NCBI GenBank assembly: GCA_903868595.1
Contig: CAIPVV010000017.1
Span: 86,727 to 150,726, forward strand
Length of the DNA stretch: 64,000 nt
From: an uncultured Pseudomonadota bacterium
GTDB lineage: Bacteria; Pseudomonadota; Gammaproteobacteria; Steroidobacterales; Steroidobacteraceae
Direction of reading: 5' to 3'
Shown here: positions 27,187 to 36,774 of the stretch, piece after piece
Numbering within the stretch: the first letter of the stretch is position 1
How the letters are laid out: every line of letters begins with the position of its first letter
Notes under the pieces: generated by a model
What the model saw: only the letters and a program-made list of their open reading frames with translations
What the model was told of the DNA's origin: nothing
The model's database searches: none
Made by a program: the position numbers and the translations under genes

Positions 27187-28662
27187 TCAGGCTCCGGCAT
27201 GGCGCGGCGCGGCGAGCATCCGCTCGTACAGCGCCTCGTATTCCCCGACCTGGCGTTTCCAGGAGAAGTCCTGTGCCATCGCATTCTGCACCAGGCGGCG
27301 CCAGAGTGCCTTCTGCGGGTAGAGGTCCAGCGCCGTGTTGATGGCCCAGCTCACACCCTCATCGTTGTAGTCGTTGAACACGATGCCGGTACCGGCGCGG
27401 GTGGTCGGGTCGAAGTGCTGCACCGAGTCGGCAAGGCCGCCAGTGCGGCGCACGATCGGCACGGTACCGTAGCGCAGGCTGTACATCTGGTTCAGGCCGC
27501 AGGGCTCGTACAGGGAGGGCATCAGGAACAAGTCGCTGCCGGCCTCGATCCAGTGCGAGAGTTCATCGCTATAGCCGCGATGGAACGCGACGCGATGCGG
27601 CCAGCGATGGGCGAGCTCGGCGAAAAAATCTTCATAGCGGGCATCGCCATTGCCCAGCACGGCAAGGCTGAACTCACGCGCTTCCAGCAGCGCCGGCAGG
27701 GCGTCGAACAGCAGGTCAAAGCCCTTTTGCAGCGTCATCCGGCTCACCATGCCGATGAGGGGGATCTGCTCCTCGGCCTGCAGTCCCAGCCGTTCCTGCA
27801 GCATCTGCTTGAGCTGGGACTTGATGCCCAGCTGGTTGGCGCCGTAGTGCTTGGGCAGGAATCGGTCGTGGCGCGGGTCCCAGTCTTCGTAGTCCACGCC
27901 GTTGAGGATGCCGCTCAGGTCGCCCGCGCGCCCGCGCAGCACGCCGTCAAGCGACCAGCCGTATTCCGGCGTCTGGATTTCCCGCGCGTAGGTCGGGCTC
28001 ACGGTGCTGATGTGGTCGGCATGCAGGATGCCTTCCTTCAGTGGGTTGACCAGCCCCTTGCTCGTCTCGGCGTAGTCGAGCTGGGCGAGTGCGGCCTCCA
28101 GGCCGGTGTCGACGGCATGTGCCGCGCCGAAGATGCCCTGGTAGCCCAGGTTGTGCAGCGTGAGCAGGCTGCGCGTGTCCCGGAACAGCTTGTCCCACGC
28201 GAAAATCGTCTTGAGGAGCAGCGGCGCGAGGGCCGTATGCCAGTCATTGCAATGCAGGATCTGCGGCGTAAAGCCCATGCGCTGGCAGCACAGCAGCGCG
28301 GCGTGCGTCAGTGCAATGAACCGCAGGTGCTCGTCCGGTGCGTTGCTGTAGATCGTGGGGCGCTCGAACAGCTGCGGGCAGTCGATCAGGTAGATCATCG
28401 TCGTAGCGCCAGGCAGTCGCGCCGTGTGCACGCTGAAGCGCAGCGCGTGCGCGCGCAGTCGCAGGGGAACGTCCTGCAGGAAGGCCACCGGCCACATTTC
28501 CAGTTTGGAGCGGTCGACCTGTCCGTATAGCGGCATGAAAAGCCGGATGTCGTGACCGGCGGCGTGCAGGTACTTGGCCAATGCACCGGCCACGTCGGCC
28601 AGACCGCCGGTCTTGGCCAAGGGCGTGACTTCTGAGGCGATAAAACAGATACGCAGCGGCAT
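27187..28662 (-). CDS. glgA: Glycogen synthase (ADP-glucose)
   Basis: This 491-residue GT5 enzyme elongates glycogen with ADP-glucose. It starts with the diagnostic ICFIASEVTPLAKTGGLADV (the KTGGL loop binds ADP-glucose), has LHCNDWHTALAP and HNLGYQGIFG, and later PSLYEPCGLNQMYSLRYGTV and the VRRTGGLADSV C-terminal motif. The ATG at 28662 places the conserved start at the N-terminus; a TTG two codons upstream is possible. It stands apart from glgC and glgB on the minus strand and is divergent from the serine-hydrolase gene. Confidence 0.94.
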   Translation of the reverse strand: MPLRICFIASEVTPLAKTGGLADVAGALAKYLHAAGHDIRLFMPLYGQVDRSKLEMWPVAFLQDVPLRLRAHALRFSVHTARLPGATTMIYLIDCPQLFERPTIYSNAPDEHLRFIALTHAALLCCQRMGFTPQILHCNDWHTALAPLLLKTIFAWDKLFRDTRSLLTLHNLGYQGIFGAAHAVDTGLEAALAQLDYAETSKGLVNPLKEGILHADHISTVSPTYAREIQTPEYGWSLDGVLRGRAGDLSGILNGVDYEDWDPRHDRFLPKHYGANQLGIKSQLKQMLQERLGLQAEEQIPLIGMVSRMTLQKGFDLLFDALPALLEAREFSLAVLGNGDARYEDFFAELAHRWPHRVAFHRGYSDELSHWIEAGSDLFLMPSLYEPCGLNQMYSLRYGTVPIVRRTGGLADSVQHFDPTTRAGTGIVFNDYNDEGVSWAINTALDLYPQKALWRRLVQNAMAQDFSWKRQVGEYEALYERMLAAPRHAGA

Positions 28663-28690
28663 GGGCAAAGTGTAGCGTTATCATCAAGAC

Positions 28691-29782
28691 ATGCGACGAC
28701 TGCTCGTCATTATCTGTCTGGTCGGGCTGGTGCTGGCGTCCCTGGGCGTGGGCATCCTGGCAGCCGACTGGCCCTTCTGGCAGCGCGCCTGGAGCTGGCA
28801 TGTGGCTGGCGGCGGTGAGCCCGCGCATATGCCCGGGGTCTGGCGGGCGCTGGGTCGAGGCGAGGGCGAGCCGCTCGGTCCCCTACCGTCCGGCGCGGCC
28901 GAGCAGGCTGCGCTCCTGCGGCTGGCGCAGGCGCACGCGACCCAGGCCTTGCTGGTTAGTCGCGGCGACACCCCGCTGGCGGAACACTACGGCAGGGGCC
29001 GGGATGCCGATTCGCCGCTGCAGGGTGGTAGCCTCACCGAACTCCTTGTCCTGGCGCTGTACGGACAGCAGCGTCTGTCTGGCCCGGATCTGCTGGACCA
29101 GCCGGTGGGCCGGGTGCTTTCCGAATGGCGGGGCGAGCCGCGGGGCGAGATCACGCCGCGCCAGCTCTTCTGGCAGCTCAGTGGCCTTCAGGCGCTGCCT
29201 TGGAGCCCGTTCAATCCCTTCAGCGACCGCGCGCGCCTGGCCTTCGGCCCCAACTTTGACCGGGCGGCGCTGGGCTTCCCGTCCGCCTATCCGCCGGGAA
29301 GTCACTTCGAGGCCACGCCGGCTAACGCGCAGGTCCTCGGCGCCGTGATCGCGCGGGCGCGAGGCGAGCGCCTGGTGGAGTTGGCCGAGCGGGAATTGTG
29401 GGTGCCGCTGGGGGCTGGGCAGGCCACGGTCGCGCTGGACCGCTTGGCGGGCGACATGGCCGCCCACTGCTGCCTGGTCGCGCGGGCACGCGACTGGCTG
29501 CGTCTGGCGCGCCTGTTGGCCGACGACGGCCGGGTCGGGCCCCGGCAGCTCTGGCCGGCAGGTTTCGTGGCGGACATCGCCGCGGCCTCGCCGGTGCATC
29601 CCGGCTACGGATTGGGGGTTGTCGTGACCCGGGGCGGCGGCGGCGAAACGCTGCTGTGGGCGCAGTCCGCCGGCAGACTGCTGCTGGCTGTGCCCGAGCA
29701 CCATCTGGCGGCCGTCTGGTTTTCCGACAGCGAGCTGGACGGGACGGCGCGCCGCCAGCTCCTTGCGGCACTGGGCCTGTGA
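28691..29782 (+). CDS. Serine-hydrolase (class C beta-lactamase-like) protein, catalytic motifs degenerate
   Basis: The 363-residue product has an N-terminal membrane anchor or signal (LLVIICLVGLVLASLGVGIL) and the overall layout of class C beta-lactamase-like serine hydrolases: GGSLTELLVLALYG in place of the SxxK helix, LLDQPVGRVLSEW, ITPRQLFWQLSGL, YPPGSHFEATPANAQVLGAVI in place of the YxN region and PGYGLGVVV. The Lys of SxxK is Glu and the Tyr of YxN is not present. It may be a non-catalytic relative with a binding or structural role. Divergent from glgA. Confidence 0.72.
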   Translation: MRRLLVIICLVGLVLASLGVGILAADWPFWQRAWSWHVAGGGEPAHMPGVWRALGRGEGEPLGPLPSGAAEQAALLRLAQAHATQALLVSRGDTPLAEHYGRGRDADSPLQGGSLTELLVLALYGQQRLSGPDLLDQPVGRVLSEWRGEPRGEITPRQLFWQLSGLQALPWSPFNPFSDRARLAFGPNFDRAALGFPSAYPPGSHFEATPANAQVLGAVIARARGERLVELAERELWVPLGAGQATVALDRLAGDMAAHCCLVARARDWLRLARLLADDGRVGPRQLWPAGFVADIAAASPVHPGYGLGVVVTRGGGGETLLWAQSAGRLLLAVPEHHLAAVWFSDSELDGTARRQLLAALGL

Positions 29783-29827
29783 AGCACCGATTTCACCGGC
29801 TACGTCGACAGGCCGATCGCAGCGGCT

Positions 29828-30157
29828 ATGCTGGGCGGCCTCGCCAGCCAGAACGGTAGTCAGATCGTGGTATCCGCCAGCGCGTTGCGTGACCCGAGCC
29901 GCGAATTCATCAAGGCTGTCCCGCCCTGCGCCGCGGACCTGCCGCGCCGCCCGGCACGACGGTTACTGTGGACGGCAGTGACCCTGACGCTCGTGCTGGC
30001 GGGCTGCGTTAAGTCACCGGCTCCACCAGCGCCCGAGGTGCCGCCTCCGCAGGAGCACTCCCTGGGAGCCCGCGTCAAGGCCGTGGGGACCACGGTGGAG
30101 CAGTCCGTGCGGGAAGGCGAGCGGCGCAACCGCGAGGCCGTGGACGCGGCCCAGTAG
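29828..30157 (+). CDS. Small putative lipoprotein
   Basis: The frame encodes up to 109 residues. A run of Arg residues followed by LLWTAVTLTLVLAGC reads as a lipoprotein signal with Cys near residue 60, then a Pro-rich linker and a polar helix rich in Glu and Arg. The 48 residues before the Arg run look non-native, so the true start is probably downstream at a rare codon (for example a CTG just before PRRPARR). No family recognised. Confidence 0.5.
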   Translation: MLGGLASQNGSQIVVSASALRDPSREFIKAVPPCAADLPRRPARRLLWTAVTLTLVLAGCVKSPAPPAPEVPPPQEHSLGARVKAVGTTVEQSVREGERRNREAVDAAQ

Positions 30158-30259
30158 GCCCCCGGGGCACGCTCCGTCCGACCGACGCCGTGGCCCGCGT
30201 ACGGCACTGGTAGACTAGGCGGCCAGCGCCCGCCCCTTGCCGCGCCGCCCCTAAAACCC

Positions 30260-31762
30260 ATGTCCGCGACCCCCTACAAACAGCTCGAACAGGAATGGCA
30301 GCGCCTGCATGCCTTCCGCGGTGCCCTGGCCCTATTGCGCTGGGATGCGGCGGTGATGATGCCGCGGGGCAGCGCCGACGTGCGCGGCGAGCAGCTGGCC
30401 ACCCTGGAGACGGAGATCCACGCGCTGCTGACCACTCCCAAAGTCAGTCGACTGCTGGACCGCGCCCAGGCCTCCGAAGGCACGCTGACGGACTGGGAAT
30501 GCGCCAACCTGCGGCAGATGCGTCGCCAGCGCGACCACGCCATCGCCACGCCGGCCTCGCTGGTATCGAGCCTGGCACGCGCCACGTCGATGGCCGAAGT
30601 GCGTTGGGCGGAGGCGCGGCAGTCCAACCAGTTCAGGATCTTCGCCCCGCATCTGGAGGAAGTCCTGCACCTGGTGCGGGACAAGGCGGCGCTGCTGGGG
30701 CAGGCGCTGGGACTCTCCCCGTACGACGCGCTCGCGGATGAATTCACGCCGGGTTTGCGCGTGGTGGAAATCGATACATTGTTCGGAGCGGTGTCGCGCC
30801 GCTTGCCGTCGCTGATCCGCGAGGGCATTGCGCGCCAGGCTGATAGCCTGCCGATCCCGGTGGCGGGCCGGTTCTCAGCCAGCAAGCAGAAACTGCTGAT
30901 TGCCGAGATCATGAAGGCGATGGGCTTTCCGTTTGATCGGGGGCGCCTTGATGAGAGCGAGCACCCCTTCACCGAGGGCGTGGCCGGCGATATACGCATC
31001 ACGACGCGCATCGACTCGGCGGACCCGTTCACCGGCCTGCTGGCTGCGATGCACGAGATGGGTCACGCCCTCTACGATCTGGGCGTGCCCAAGGAGTGGG
31101 CCACGCAGCCGGTGGCCCGCGAGCGTGGCATGGCAATGGAGGAGAGCCAGTCGCTGCTGGTGGAGATGATCGTGTGCCGCAGCCGCGGCTTCGTGACCTA
31201 CCTGCGGCCGCTGCTCGAAAAGCACTTCGGGGTCACCGGCCCGGAATGGGAAGTCGACAACCTGTATCGGCTGCTCACCCGCGTACGGCGCAGTGCCGTG
31301 CGGGTGGATGCCGACGAGCTGACCTACCCGCTGCACATCATGCTGCGCTACGACCTGGAGAAGCAGTTGCTCTCCGGGCAGTTGGCGATCCGCGACCTGC
31401 CGGAGGCCTGGAATGCGGGCATGGAGGCACGCCTGGAGCTGCGCCCGGGCACCGATACCGAGGGGTGCTTGCAGGATATCCATTGGGCCCACGGCTTTTT
31501 CGGCTACTTCCCGTCCTATTCCATCGGCGGGGCGATCGCCGCCCAGCTATTCGAGAGCCTGCGCGGCGAGGTACCGGATATCGATGAACAGATCGCCCGC
31601 GGCGAGTTTGCGGGCCTGGCGGGCTGGCTGCGCGAGCACGTGCATGGCCTGGGCGCAAAGCTGCCCCTGCAGGCGCTGCTCAAGCAGGCCACGGGCAAGC
31701 CGCTCGCGGCGGCGCCGCTGCTTCGCTACCTGGAAGCCCGCTACCTGGAGGGTGCGCGATGA
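30260..31762 (+). CDS. M32-family carboxypeptidase (thermostable carboxypeptidase 1 type)
   Basis: This 500-residue cytosolic zinc carboxypeptidase removes C-terminal residues from peptides. It has the HExxH site as [14 protein letters not shown] near residue 260, [13 protein letters not shown] near the N-terminus, the downstream [13 protein letters not shown] helix carrying the third zinc ligand, and [18 protein letters not shown]. Length matches the family (about 500). Its stop overlaps the ttcA start in ATGA. Confidence 0.92.
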   Translation: MSATPYKQLEQEWQRLHAFRGALALLRWDAAVMMPRGSADVRGEQLATLETEIHALLTTPKVSRLLDRAQASEGTLTDWECANLRQMRRQRDHAIATPASLVSSLARATSMAEVRWAEARQSNQFRIFAPHLEEVLHLVRDKAALLGQALGLSPYDALADEFTPGLRVVEIDTLFGAVSRRLPSLIREGIARQADSLPIPVAGRFSASKQKLLIAEIMKAMGFPFDRGRLDESEHPFTEGVAGDIRITTRIDSADPFTGLLAAMHEMGHALYDLGVPKEWATQPVARERGMAMEESQSLLVEMIVCRSRGFVTYLRPLLEKHFGVTGPEWEVDNLYRLLTRVRRSAVRVDADELTYPLHIMLRYDLEKQLLSGQLAIRDLPEAWNAGMEARLELRPGTDTEGCLQDIHWAHGFFGYFPSYSIGGAIAAQLFESLRGEVPDIDEQIARGEFAGLAGWLREHVHGLGAKLPLQALLKQATGKPLAAAPLLRYLEARYLEGAR

Positions 31763-32580
31763 GCATCGCGGCGGCCGGTACGGCGACACCCGGTGGCGGA
31801 CTGTCCTCCACGCAGCGCAAGCTGGGCGCGCACCTGCGTGGCCTGGTGGGCAAGGCCATCGCCGACTACGAGATGATCCGCGAGGGCGACCGGGTCATGG
31901 TCTGCCTCTCCGGCGGCAAGGATTCCTACACGCTGCTGGACCTGCTGATGTCCCTGCAGCGCAGCGCCCCGGTGAGCTTCTCGCTGATCGCGGTGAACCT
32001 GGACCAGAAGCAGCCGGACTTCCCGGCCCATATCCTGCCGGACTACCTGCGCTCGCTGGGCGTGGAACACCACATCATCGAGCAGGATACGTACAGCGTC
32101 GTCAAGCGACTGATCCCGGAGGGCCGCACGATGTGCAGCCTGTGCTCGCGGATGCGACGCGGCGCGCTGTATCGCTATGCCGCCGAGAACGGCATTACCC
32201 GCATCGCGCTGGGTCATCACCGGGACGACATCGTGGAGACGCTGTTCCTGAACCTGTTCTTCGGCGGCAAGTTGAAGGCGATGGCGCCCAAGCTGCAATC
32301 CGAGGACGGCCGGCATGTCGTCATCCGCCCGCTGGCCTACGTGTCGGAGCGCGAAATCGAGCGCTATGCGCGCGCCCGCGGCTTCCCGATCATTCCCTGC
32401 AACCTGTGTGGCTCGCAGGAGAACCTGCAGCGCGCGAACATCAAGAAGATGCTGGCGGACTGGGAGCTGCAATACCCGGGTCGCACCGAGGCAATCTTCT
32501 CCTCGCTGCGCAACGTGGAGCCCGCGCACCTGGCCGATACGCGGCTGTTTGATTTTGCCGCCCTGCGCGGAGTCGAATGA
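31759..32580 (+). CDS. ttcA: tRNA 2-thiocytidine biosynthesis protein TtcA
   Basis: This 273-residue enzyme thiolates cytidine 32 of some tRNAs in an ATP-dependent, iron-sulfur-dependent reaction. The PP-loop [13 protein letters not shown] is at about residues 51-63; the cluster cysteines lie in [12 protein letters not shown] (about 125-128) and [14 protein letters not shown] (about 214-217). [15 protein letters not shown] is also typical. Translationally coupled on both sides (ATGA at 31759 and 32577). Confidence 0.96.
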   Translation: MSIAAAGTATPGGGLSSTQRKLGAHLRGLVGKAIADYEMIREGDRVMVCLSGGKDSYTLLDLLMSLQRSAPVSFSLIAVNLDQKQPDFPAHILPDYLRSLGVEHHIIEQDTYSVVKRLIPEGRTMCSLCSRMRRGALYRYAAENGITRIALGHHRDDIVETLFLNLFFGGKLKAMAPKLQSEDGRHVVIRPLAYVSEREIERYARARGFPIIPCNLCGSQENLQRANIKKMLADWELQYPGRTEAIFSSLRNVEPAHLADTRLFDFAALRGVE

Positions 32581-33992
32581 AGCGACCGCTGCCCAATACC
32601 TACTGGGTCGAGCCCGGTCGCCTGCTGGCGGGCGAGCACCCGGCGGGCGAGACCGGGGTGGAGACCGCCAAGCGCCTGCAGCGGCTGCTGGCCGCGGGCG
32701 TGAATTGCTTCGTGGATCTCACCCAGCCCGATGAGCTCCCGGACTACCGCCCGCTGCTGCCGGATGCGGTAAGCCACCATCGCCATCCGCTCATCGACCA
32801 CGGCGTGCCGTCCTCAACGGCGGAGATGCGCGCCGTCCTGCAGACACTGGACCAGGCGCTCTCTCGCGGCCAGGTGGTGTACCTGCACTGCCGCGCCGGC
32901 ATCGGTCGCACGGGCCTGAGCGTTGCCTGCCTGCTCATCGAGCAGGGGCAGGGCAGCCACGCGGCCCTGGAGCGCCTCAATGAGCTCTGGCAGGAGAACG
33001 CCCGCTCGGCGCAGTGGCCGCGTATCCCGGAGAACGAGGCGCAGGAAGCCTTCGTGCTGCAATGGCGCGCAGCCTGGCAAGTCCCCGAACGCGCCTCGCG
33101 CGTGCGCGGCGCCCTGTTGGGCCTGGCGGTGGGCGATGCGCTCAGTGCGCCCGCACAGGGCCTGAAGCCGGGCGAGTTCACGCCGGTGACCGCCCTGGCA
33201 GGCGGTGGGCCGCTGCTGCAAGCGGCCGGCGCATGGTCGGATGACACCAGCATGGCCTTGTGCGTGGCCGAAAGCCTGCTGGAGACCGGCGGGGTGGATG
33301 CGCGCGACCAAATGAGCCGCTATCGGCGGTGGCTGCAGGACGGGCACTTGACGTGCACGGGCCAGGCCACTGGCAGCCGCGAGTCCATCCGCAAGGCCGT
33401 GGCGCTGGCCGGATGGCGTCGCTCCCCGGTGCTCGGCTCGCACGATCCCAAGCAGCTGGACTGCGAGCCGCTGGGGCGCAGCGTGGCTTCCGCCCTGTAT
33501 TACCACGGTAGCTTCGAGGCGGCCGTGGCGGCCGGTGCCGATGCCGCGCGCGTCACGCACCAGGCGCCCCTGGTGGTGGATGCCTGCCGCCTGTTCACCG
33601 GCATGGTTCACCGAGCCTTGTCCGGGCACGACAAGGGCGCCATCCTGGGGCTCGCGCAGCACTGGCCCTTGGCCCCGCTCAAGCCCGAGCTGGTGGAGCT
33701 GGCTGGCCGTTTCGAGCGGCCGGCCCGCCGCCGCCGGCCGCGGATGCAGACGATCCTGACGGTGCTGGAGGAGGTCGCGCAGGCCTTCGCGAGGGGTGAG
33801 GATTTTGCCGCCGGCGTGCTGGGCCTCGTGAACCAGGGCGGGGAAGCGGACGTGAGCGCCGCCGCCTTCGGCCAGCTGGCCGGCGCCTACTCCGGGCTGC
33901 AGGCGATTCCCCAGCCCTGGCAGCAGGGCCTGCTGGCACAGGAAACGCTCGCCCGGTTCGCCGACCGGCTGCTCCAAAGCCCGGGCGTTTAG
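32577..33992 (+). CDS. Fusion: dual-specificity phosphatase + ADP-ribosylglycohydrolase-like domain
   Basis: The 471-residue protein joins two domains. Residues about 1-155 form a cysteine phosphatase with the P-loop [10 protein letters not shown] (Cys and Arg of CX5R present) and an upstream general-acid loop (LTQPDE). Residues about 175-470 resemble ADP-ribosylglycohydrolases: [36 protein letters not shown] and a late [20 protein letters not shown]. The family pattern GGDADT reads GGEADV here, and the early APxE Glu is Gln, so metal coordination may be altered. It probably acts on protein or metabolite modifications in the cytosol. Coupled to ttcA. Confidence 0.85.
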   Translation: MKRPLPNTYWVEPGRLLAGEHPAGETGVETAKRLQRLLAAGVNCFVDLTQPDELPDYRPLLPDAVSHHRHPLIDHGVPSSTAEMRAVLQTLDQALSRGQVVYLHCRAGIGRTGLSVACLLIEQGQGSHAALERLNELWQENARSAQWPRIPENEAQEAFVLQWRAAWQVPERASRVRGALLGLAVGDALSAPAQGLKPGEFTPVTALAGGGPLLQAAGAWSDDTSMALCVAESLLETGGVDARDQMSRYRRWLQDGHLTCTGQATGSRESIRKAVALAGWRRSPVLGSHDPKQLDCEPLGRSVASALYYHGSFEAAVAAGADAARVTHQAPLVVDACRLFTGMVHRALSGHDKGAILGLAQHWPLAPLKPELVELAGRFERPARRRRPRMQTILTVLEEVAQAFARGEDFAAGVLGLVNQGGEADVSAAAFGQLAGAYSGLQAIPQPWQQGLLAQETLARFADRLLQSPGV

Positions 33993-34005
33993 CTAAAGTG
34001 GGGCC

Positions 34006-35067
34006 ATGGCCGCCCCGTCCTCCCGCAGCCCGACCAGCCGCCCCGTGCGCCGGCGCCGCCCCGCGTGGGCACGCCTGTCGGATGAGGCCCTGCTGTCCCT
34101 GCGCTTCTGCGACCTGAAGCTCAAGCTAGCGGGCTCGCCGCTGGAGGCCCGGCTGCAGCGGCTCAACGTGGAGCTGGAGCGACGCGGCATCCGCTTCCGT
34201 CCGCACCTTTGGCTGGCCGAGGAGTGGTTCTCGCCCGATGGCGTGCCCGGCATCGCCGTGCCCTTCTACCTGGCGCACCCGCGCCTGGAGAGACTGGAGC
34301 GGCAAATGATGCATCAGGTAGAGGGCGGCAATGCCAACTGGCTGCTCAGGATCCTGCGTCACGAGGCCGGCCACGCGATCGATAGTGCCTACCGCCTGCG
34401 CTACCGGCGTCGCTGGCGCGAAGTCTTCGGGCCGGCGTCATTGCCCTATCCGGAGCGCTACCGGGCGCGCCCCGGCAGTCGCCGCTACGTGCACCATCTG
34501 GGCGACTGGTACGCGCAGAGTCATCCTACGGAGGACTTCGCCGAAACCTTCGCCGTCTGGCTGAAGCCCAACTCCGATTGGCGGCGCTCCTACGAGGACT
34601 GGCCAGCGCTGGACAAGCTCTCCTTCGTCGAGGAGTTGATGCAGCAGGTGCGCGAGCAGCCACCTCTGGTCCGCACGCGCGTGCACATCGAGCCATTGGC
34701 GCAGAACCGGCGCACACTAGCCGAGCACTATGCGGCGAAGCTGGCGCGCTACCGGCATTTCCTGCGTAGCGATGCCGATGAGATGCTCCTCAAGGTCTTT
34801 ACGCCACGTCCGCGGCGCTCGGCTGCGCCCCGCGCCAGCGTGATGCTGCGCGAGGGCAAGCCGCTGTTGGTAGCGTCGGTGGCGCGCGAGGCGGAAGTAG
34901 ACCGGTATGCGGTCTACCAGGTGCTGCGGCGGGCCATCGCGCGCGCCGCGGAACTGGATCTGTATCTGCGCGGCTCGCGCCGCGAGGCGCTGCGGCATGC
35001 GCGCTGGATGCTGATACGGTTGGTCAAGCTCTATGGCAAGGGCACTAGCCCGCAGATTCATTTATGA
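34006..35067 (+). CDS. Putative zinc metallopeptidase-like protein
   Basis: The 353-residue product is basic at the N-terminus and has LRILRHEAGHAIDSAYRL, an HExxH zinc site near residue 122, followed by WYAQSHPTEDFAETFAVWL, where the Glu of EDFAETFA is a likely third ligand. The C-terminal 150 residues are Arg-rich and helical. It matches a family of predicted zinc-binding peptidases with no established substrate. It is coupled by ATGA to an ATP-grasp ligase, which suggests both act on the same peptide bond or peptide tag. No signal peptide. Confidence 0.75.
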   Translation: MAAPSSRSPTSRPVRRRRPAWARLSDEALLSLRFCDLKLKLAGSPLEARLQRLNVELERRGIRFRPHLWLAEEWFSPDGVPGIAVPFYLAHPRLERLERQMMHQVEGGNANWLLRILRHEAGHAIDSAYRLRYRRRWREVFGPASLPYPERYRARPGSRRYVHHLGDWYAQSHPTEDFAETFAVWLKPNSDWRRSYEDWPALDKLSFVEELMQQVREQPPLVRTRVHIEPLAQNRRTLAEHYAAKLARYRHFLRSDADEMLLKVFTPRPRRSAAPRASVMLREGKPLLVASVAREAEVDRYAVYQVLRRAIARAAELDLYLRGSRREALRHARWMLIRLVKLYGKGTSPQIHL

Positions 35068-36098
35068 AGAAACGTAAAGTACTCGTCGTCCTGCACGTAA
35101 GCCTCATGCCGCCAGACAGCTTGGAGGGCTACGACCCCAAGGTGATCCAGGACTGGCGTGCCGAATACGACGTGATCTCCACGCTTCGCGCCTCCGGCCA
35201 TGACGTGCGCGTGCTGGGCGTCCTGGATAGCCTGGTGGAGCTGCGCAGCCTGATCTCCGAATGGCAGCCGGATATCGTCTTCAACCTGCTGGAGGAGTTC
35301 GACGGCATCGTCGCCTACGACCAGCACGTCATTGCCTTCCTGGAGATGCTGCGGCAGCCGTACACCGGCTGCAATCCGCGCGGCCTGCTGATCTCCCGCG
35401 ACAAGGCGCTGTGCAAGCAGGTATTCGCCTTCCACCGTATCCCGACGCCGCAGTTCGCGATATTCCGCCGTGGCGCGCGCCTGCGCGTGCCGCGCAACCT
35501 GCGCTATCCGCTGTTTGTGAAGTCCTCAACCGACGACGCCTCCCTGGGCATCGCGCAGGCTTCGGTCGTTGAAGACGCGGCGCGCCTGCAGGAGCGCATC
35601 GAGTTCGTGTTCGAGCAGAACAAGTCCGACGTGCTCGTGGAGGAATACATCGAGGGGCGCGAGTGCTACGTGGGGGTCATCGGCAACGAGCGCCTGACGC
35701 GCCTGCCGGTCTGGGAGCTGGACTTCGGCACCATGCCGGCGAACCAGAGCGCCATCGCCACGCGCAAGGTCAAGTGGGACCTGGACTACCGCAGCCGCTA
35801 CGGTATCGGCAGCCATCCGGCGGCGGACCTGCCGGTCGGTGTTGAGGCGCAGCTGGACCGCCTGTCCCGGCGCATCTATCGATCGCTGGGCCTGTCGGGG
35901 TTCGCGCGCATGGATTTTCGCATACGTGCCGATGGCAGTGTGTTCGTGCTGGAGGCCAACGCCAATCCGCACCTGGCCGCGCACGAAGACTTCGCACGCT
36001 CCGCGGCCACCGCGGGACTGCAGTATCCGGCGCTCATTGAGCGCATCCTTGCCTTGGGTCTGGCTTACCGTTCGGAGTGGCGCATCCTTTATGGCTGA
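35064..36098 (+). CDS. ATP-grasp ligase (D-Ala-D-Ala ligase-like)
   Basis: This 344-residue protein has an N-terminal Rossmann-like domain (KVLVVLHVSLMPPDS), then an ATP-grasp core: YPLFVKSSTDDASLGI (ATP-binding Lys and loop), DVLVEEYIEGRECYVGVIG and GFARMDFRIRADGSVFVLEANANPHLA (metal-binding Asp, Glu, Asn). It should ligate a carboxylate to an amine with ATP. It differs from true Ddl by lacking a nearby mur/fts context and by its partner, a metallopeptidase-like protein. It overlaps the next gene by eight bases. Confidence 0.88.
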   Translation: MKKRKVLVVLHVSLMPPDSLEGYDPKVIQDWRAEYDVISTLRASGHDVRVLGVLDSLVELRSLISEWQPDIVFNLLEEFDGIVAYDQHVIAFLEMLRQPYTGCNPRGLLISRDKALCKQVFAFHRIPTPQFAIFRRGARLRVPRNLRYPLFVKSSTDDASLGIAQASVVEDAARLQERIEFVFEQNKSDVLVEEYIEGRECYVGVIGNERLTRLPVWELDFGTMPANQSAIATRKVKWDLDYRSRYGIGSHPAADLPVGVEAQLDRLSRRIYRSLGLSGFARMDFRIRADGSVFVLEANANPHLAAHEDFARSAATAGLQYPALIERILALGLAYRSEWRILYG

Positions 36099-36774
36099 AA
36101 GAATCTTCTCCCGCCCGCGGGCCCTGCGCAGCGCCGGCGCGGCGTTGCTCGCCCTTGCCTTGGGCGGCTGCGCCGATCAGGCCCGTCATCGCGAAGTGGA
36201 GCTGCAGGAGCTGGTGGGCATGTTCGCCGGCCAGTACGACAACATCGCCCAGGTGCGGCAGCTCAACGCCCAGGGCAACGGGGAACGCGAGGCACTGGTG
36301 ATGCTGATCGTGCCGGTCCACGCTCCGCTGATCGGCGACAACGTCTTCCTGGTGCAGGAGAGCGCGGCCAACGATCCGCGGCGCCTGATCTCGCAGCAGC
36401 TGGCTTCGCTGCAAGTGGCCGCCGGCGAGCCGGTGCTGGTGGAGACCCAGCTGGCGCTCACCGAACCCGGGCGCTGGCGCGAGGCGGGACGCAACCCCGA
36501 CGTGTTCAAGAGCCTGCTGCCGCAAGACGTGAAACTCATGGGCGGCTACGAGATCACCTGGCGCAAGGTCGCGGGCGGCTTTGACGGTTCCACCGACGTG
36601 ACGCGCTGTCGCGTCAACTCCCGCACCACCGGCGAGGGCCTGCGCGTGGACCAACGGCTGCAGCTGCGGGCCGACTCGATCCACCGGGTAGAACGCCAGG
36701 TGGATGCCACCGGGCACCTGATGCAGGGCGGTGGTGATGATCCGGGCTACAACTTCCAGAGGCGCGCGGATTGA
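36091..36774 (+). CDS. CpcT/CpeT-like lipoprotein
   Basis: The 227-residue product has a lipoprotein signal (ALLALALGGC, Cys near residue 24) and a CpcT/CpeT-type domain: ELVGMFAGQYDNIAQVRQL, VFLVQESAANDPRRLISQQL, FKSLLPQDVKLMGGYEITW. The fold is known from phycobilin lyases of cyanobacteria, but proteobacterial lipoprotein members have no bilin role that I know of. The coupled upstream ATP-grasp gene (overlap 36091-36098) and the coupled lptF suggest an envelope job. Confidence 0.75.
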   Translation: MAERIFSRPRALRSAGAALLALALGGCADQARHREVELQELVGMFAGQYDNIAQVRQLNAQGNGEREALVMLIVPVHAPLIGDNVFLVQESAANDPRRLISQQLASLQVAAGEPVLVETQLALTEPGRWREAGRNPDVFKSLLPQDVKLMGGYEITWRKVAGGFDGSTDVTRCRVNSRTTGEGLRVDQRLQLRADSIHRVERQVDATGHLMQGGGDDPGYNFQRRAD

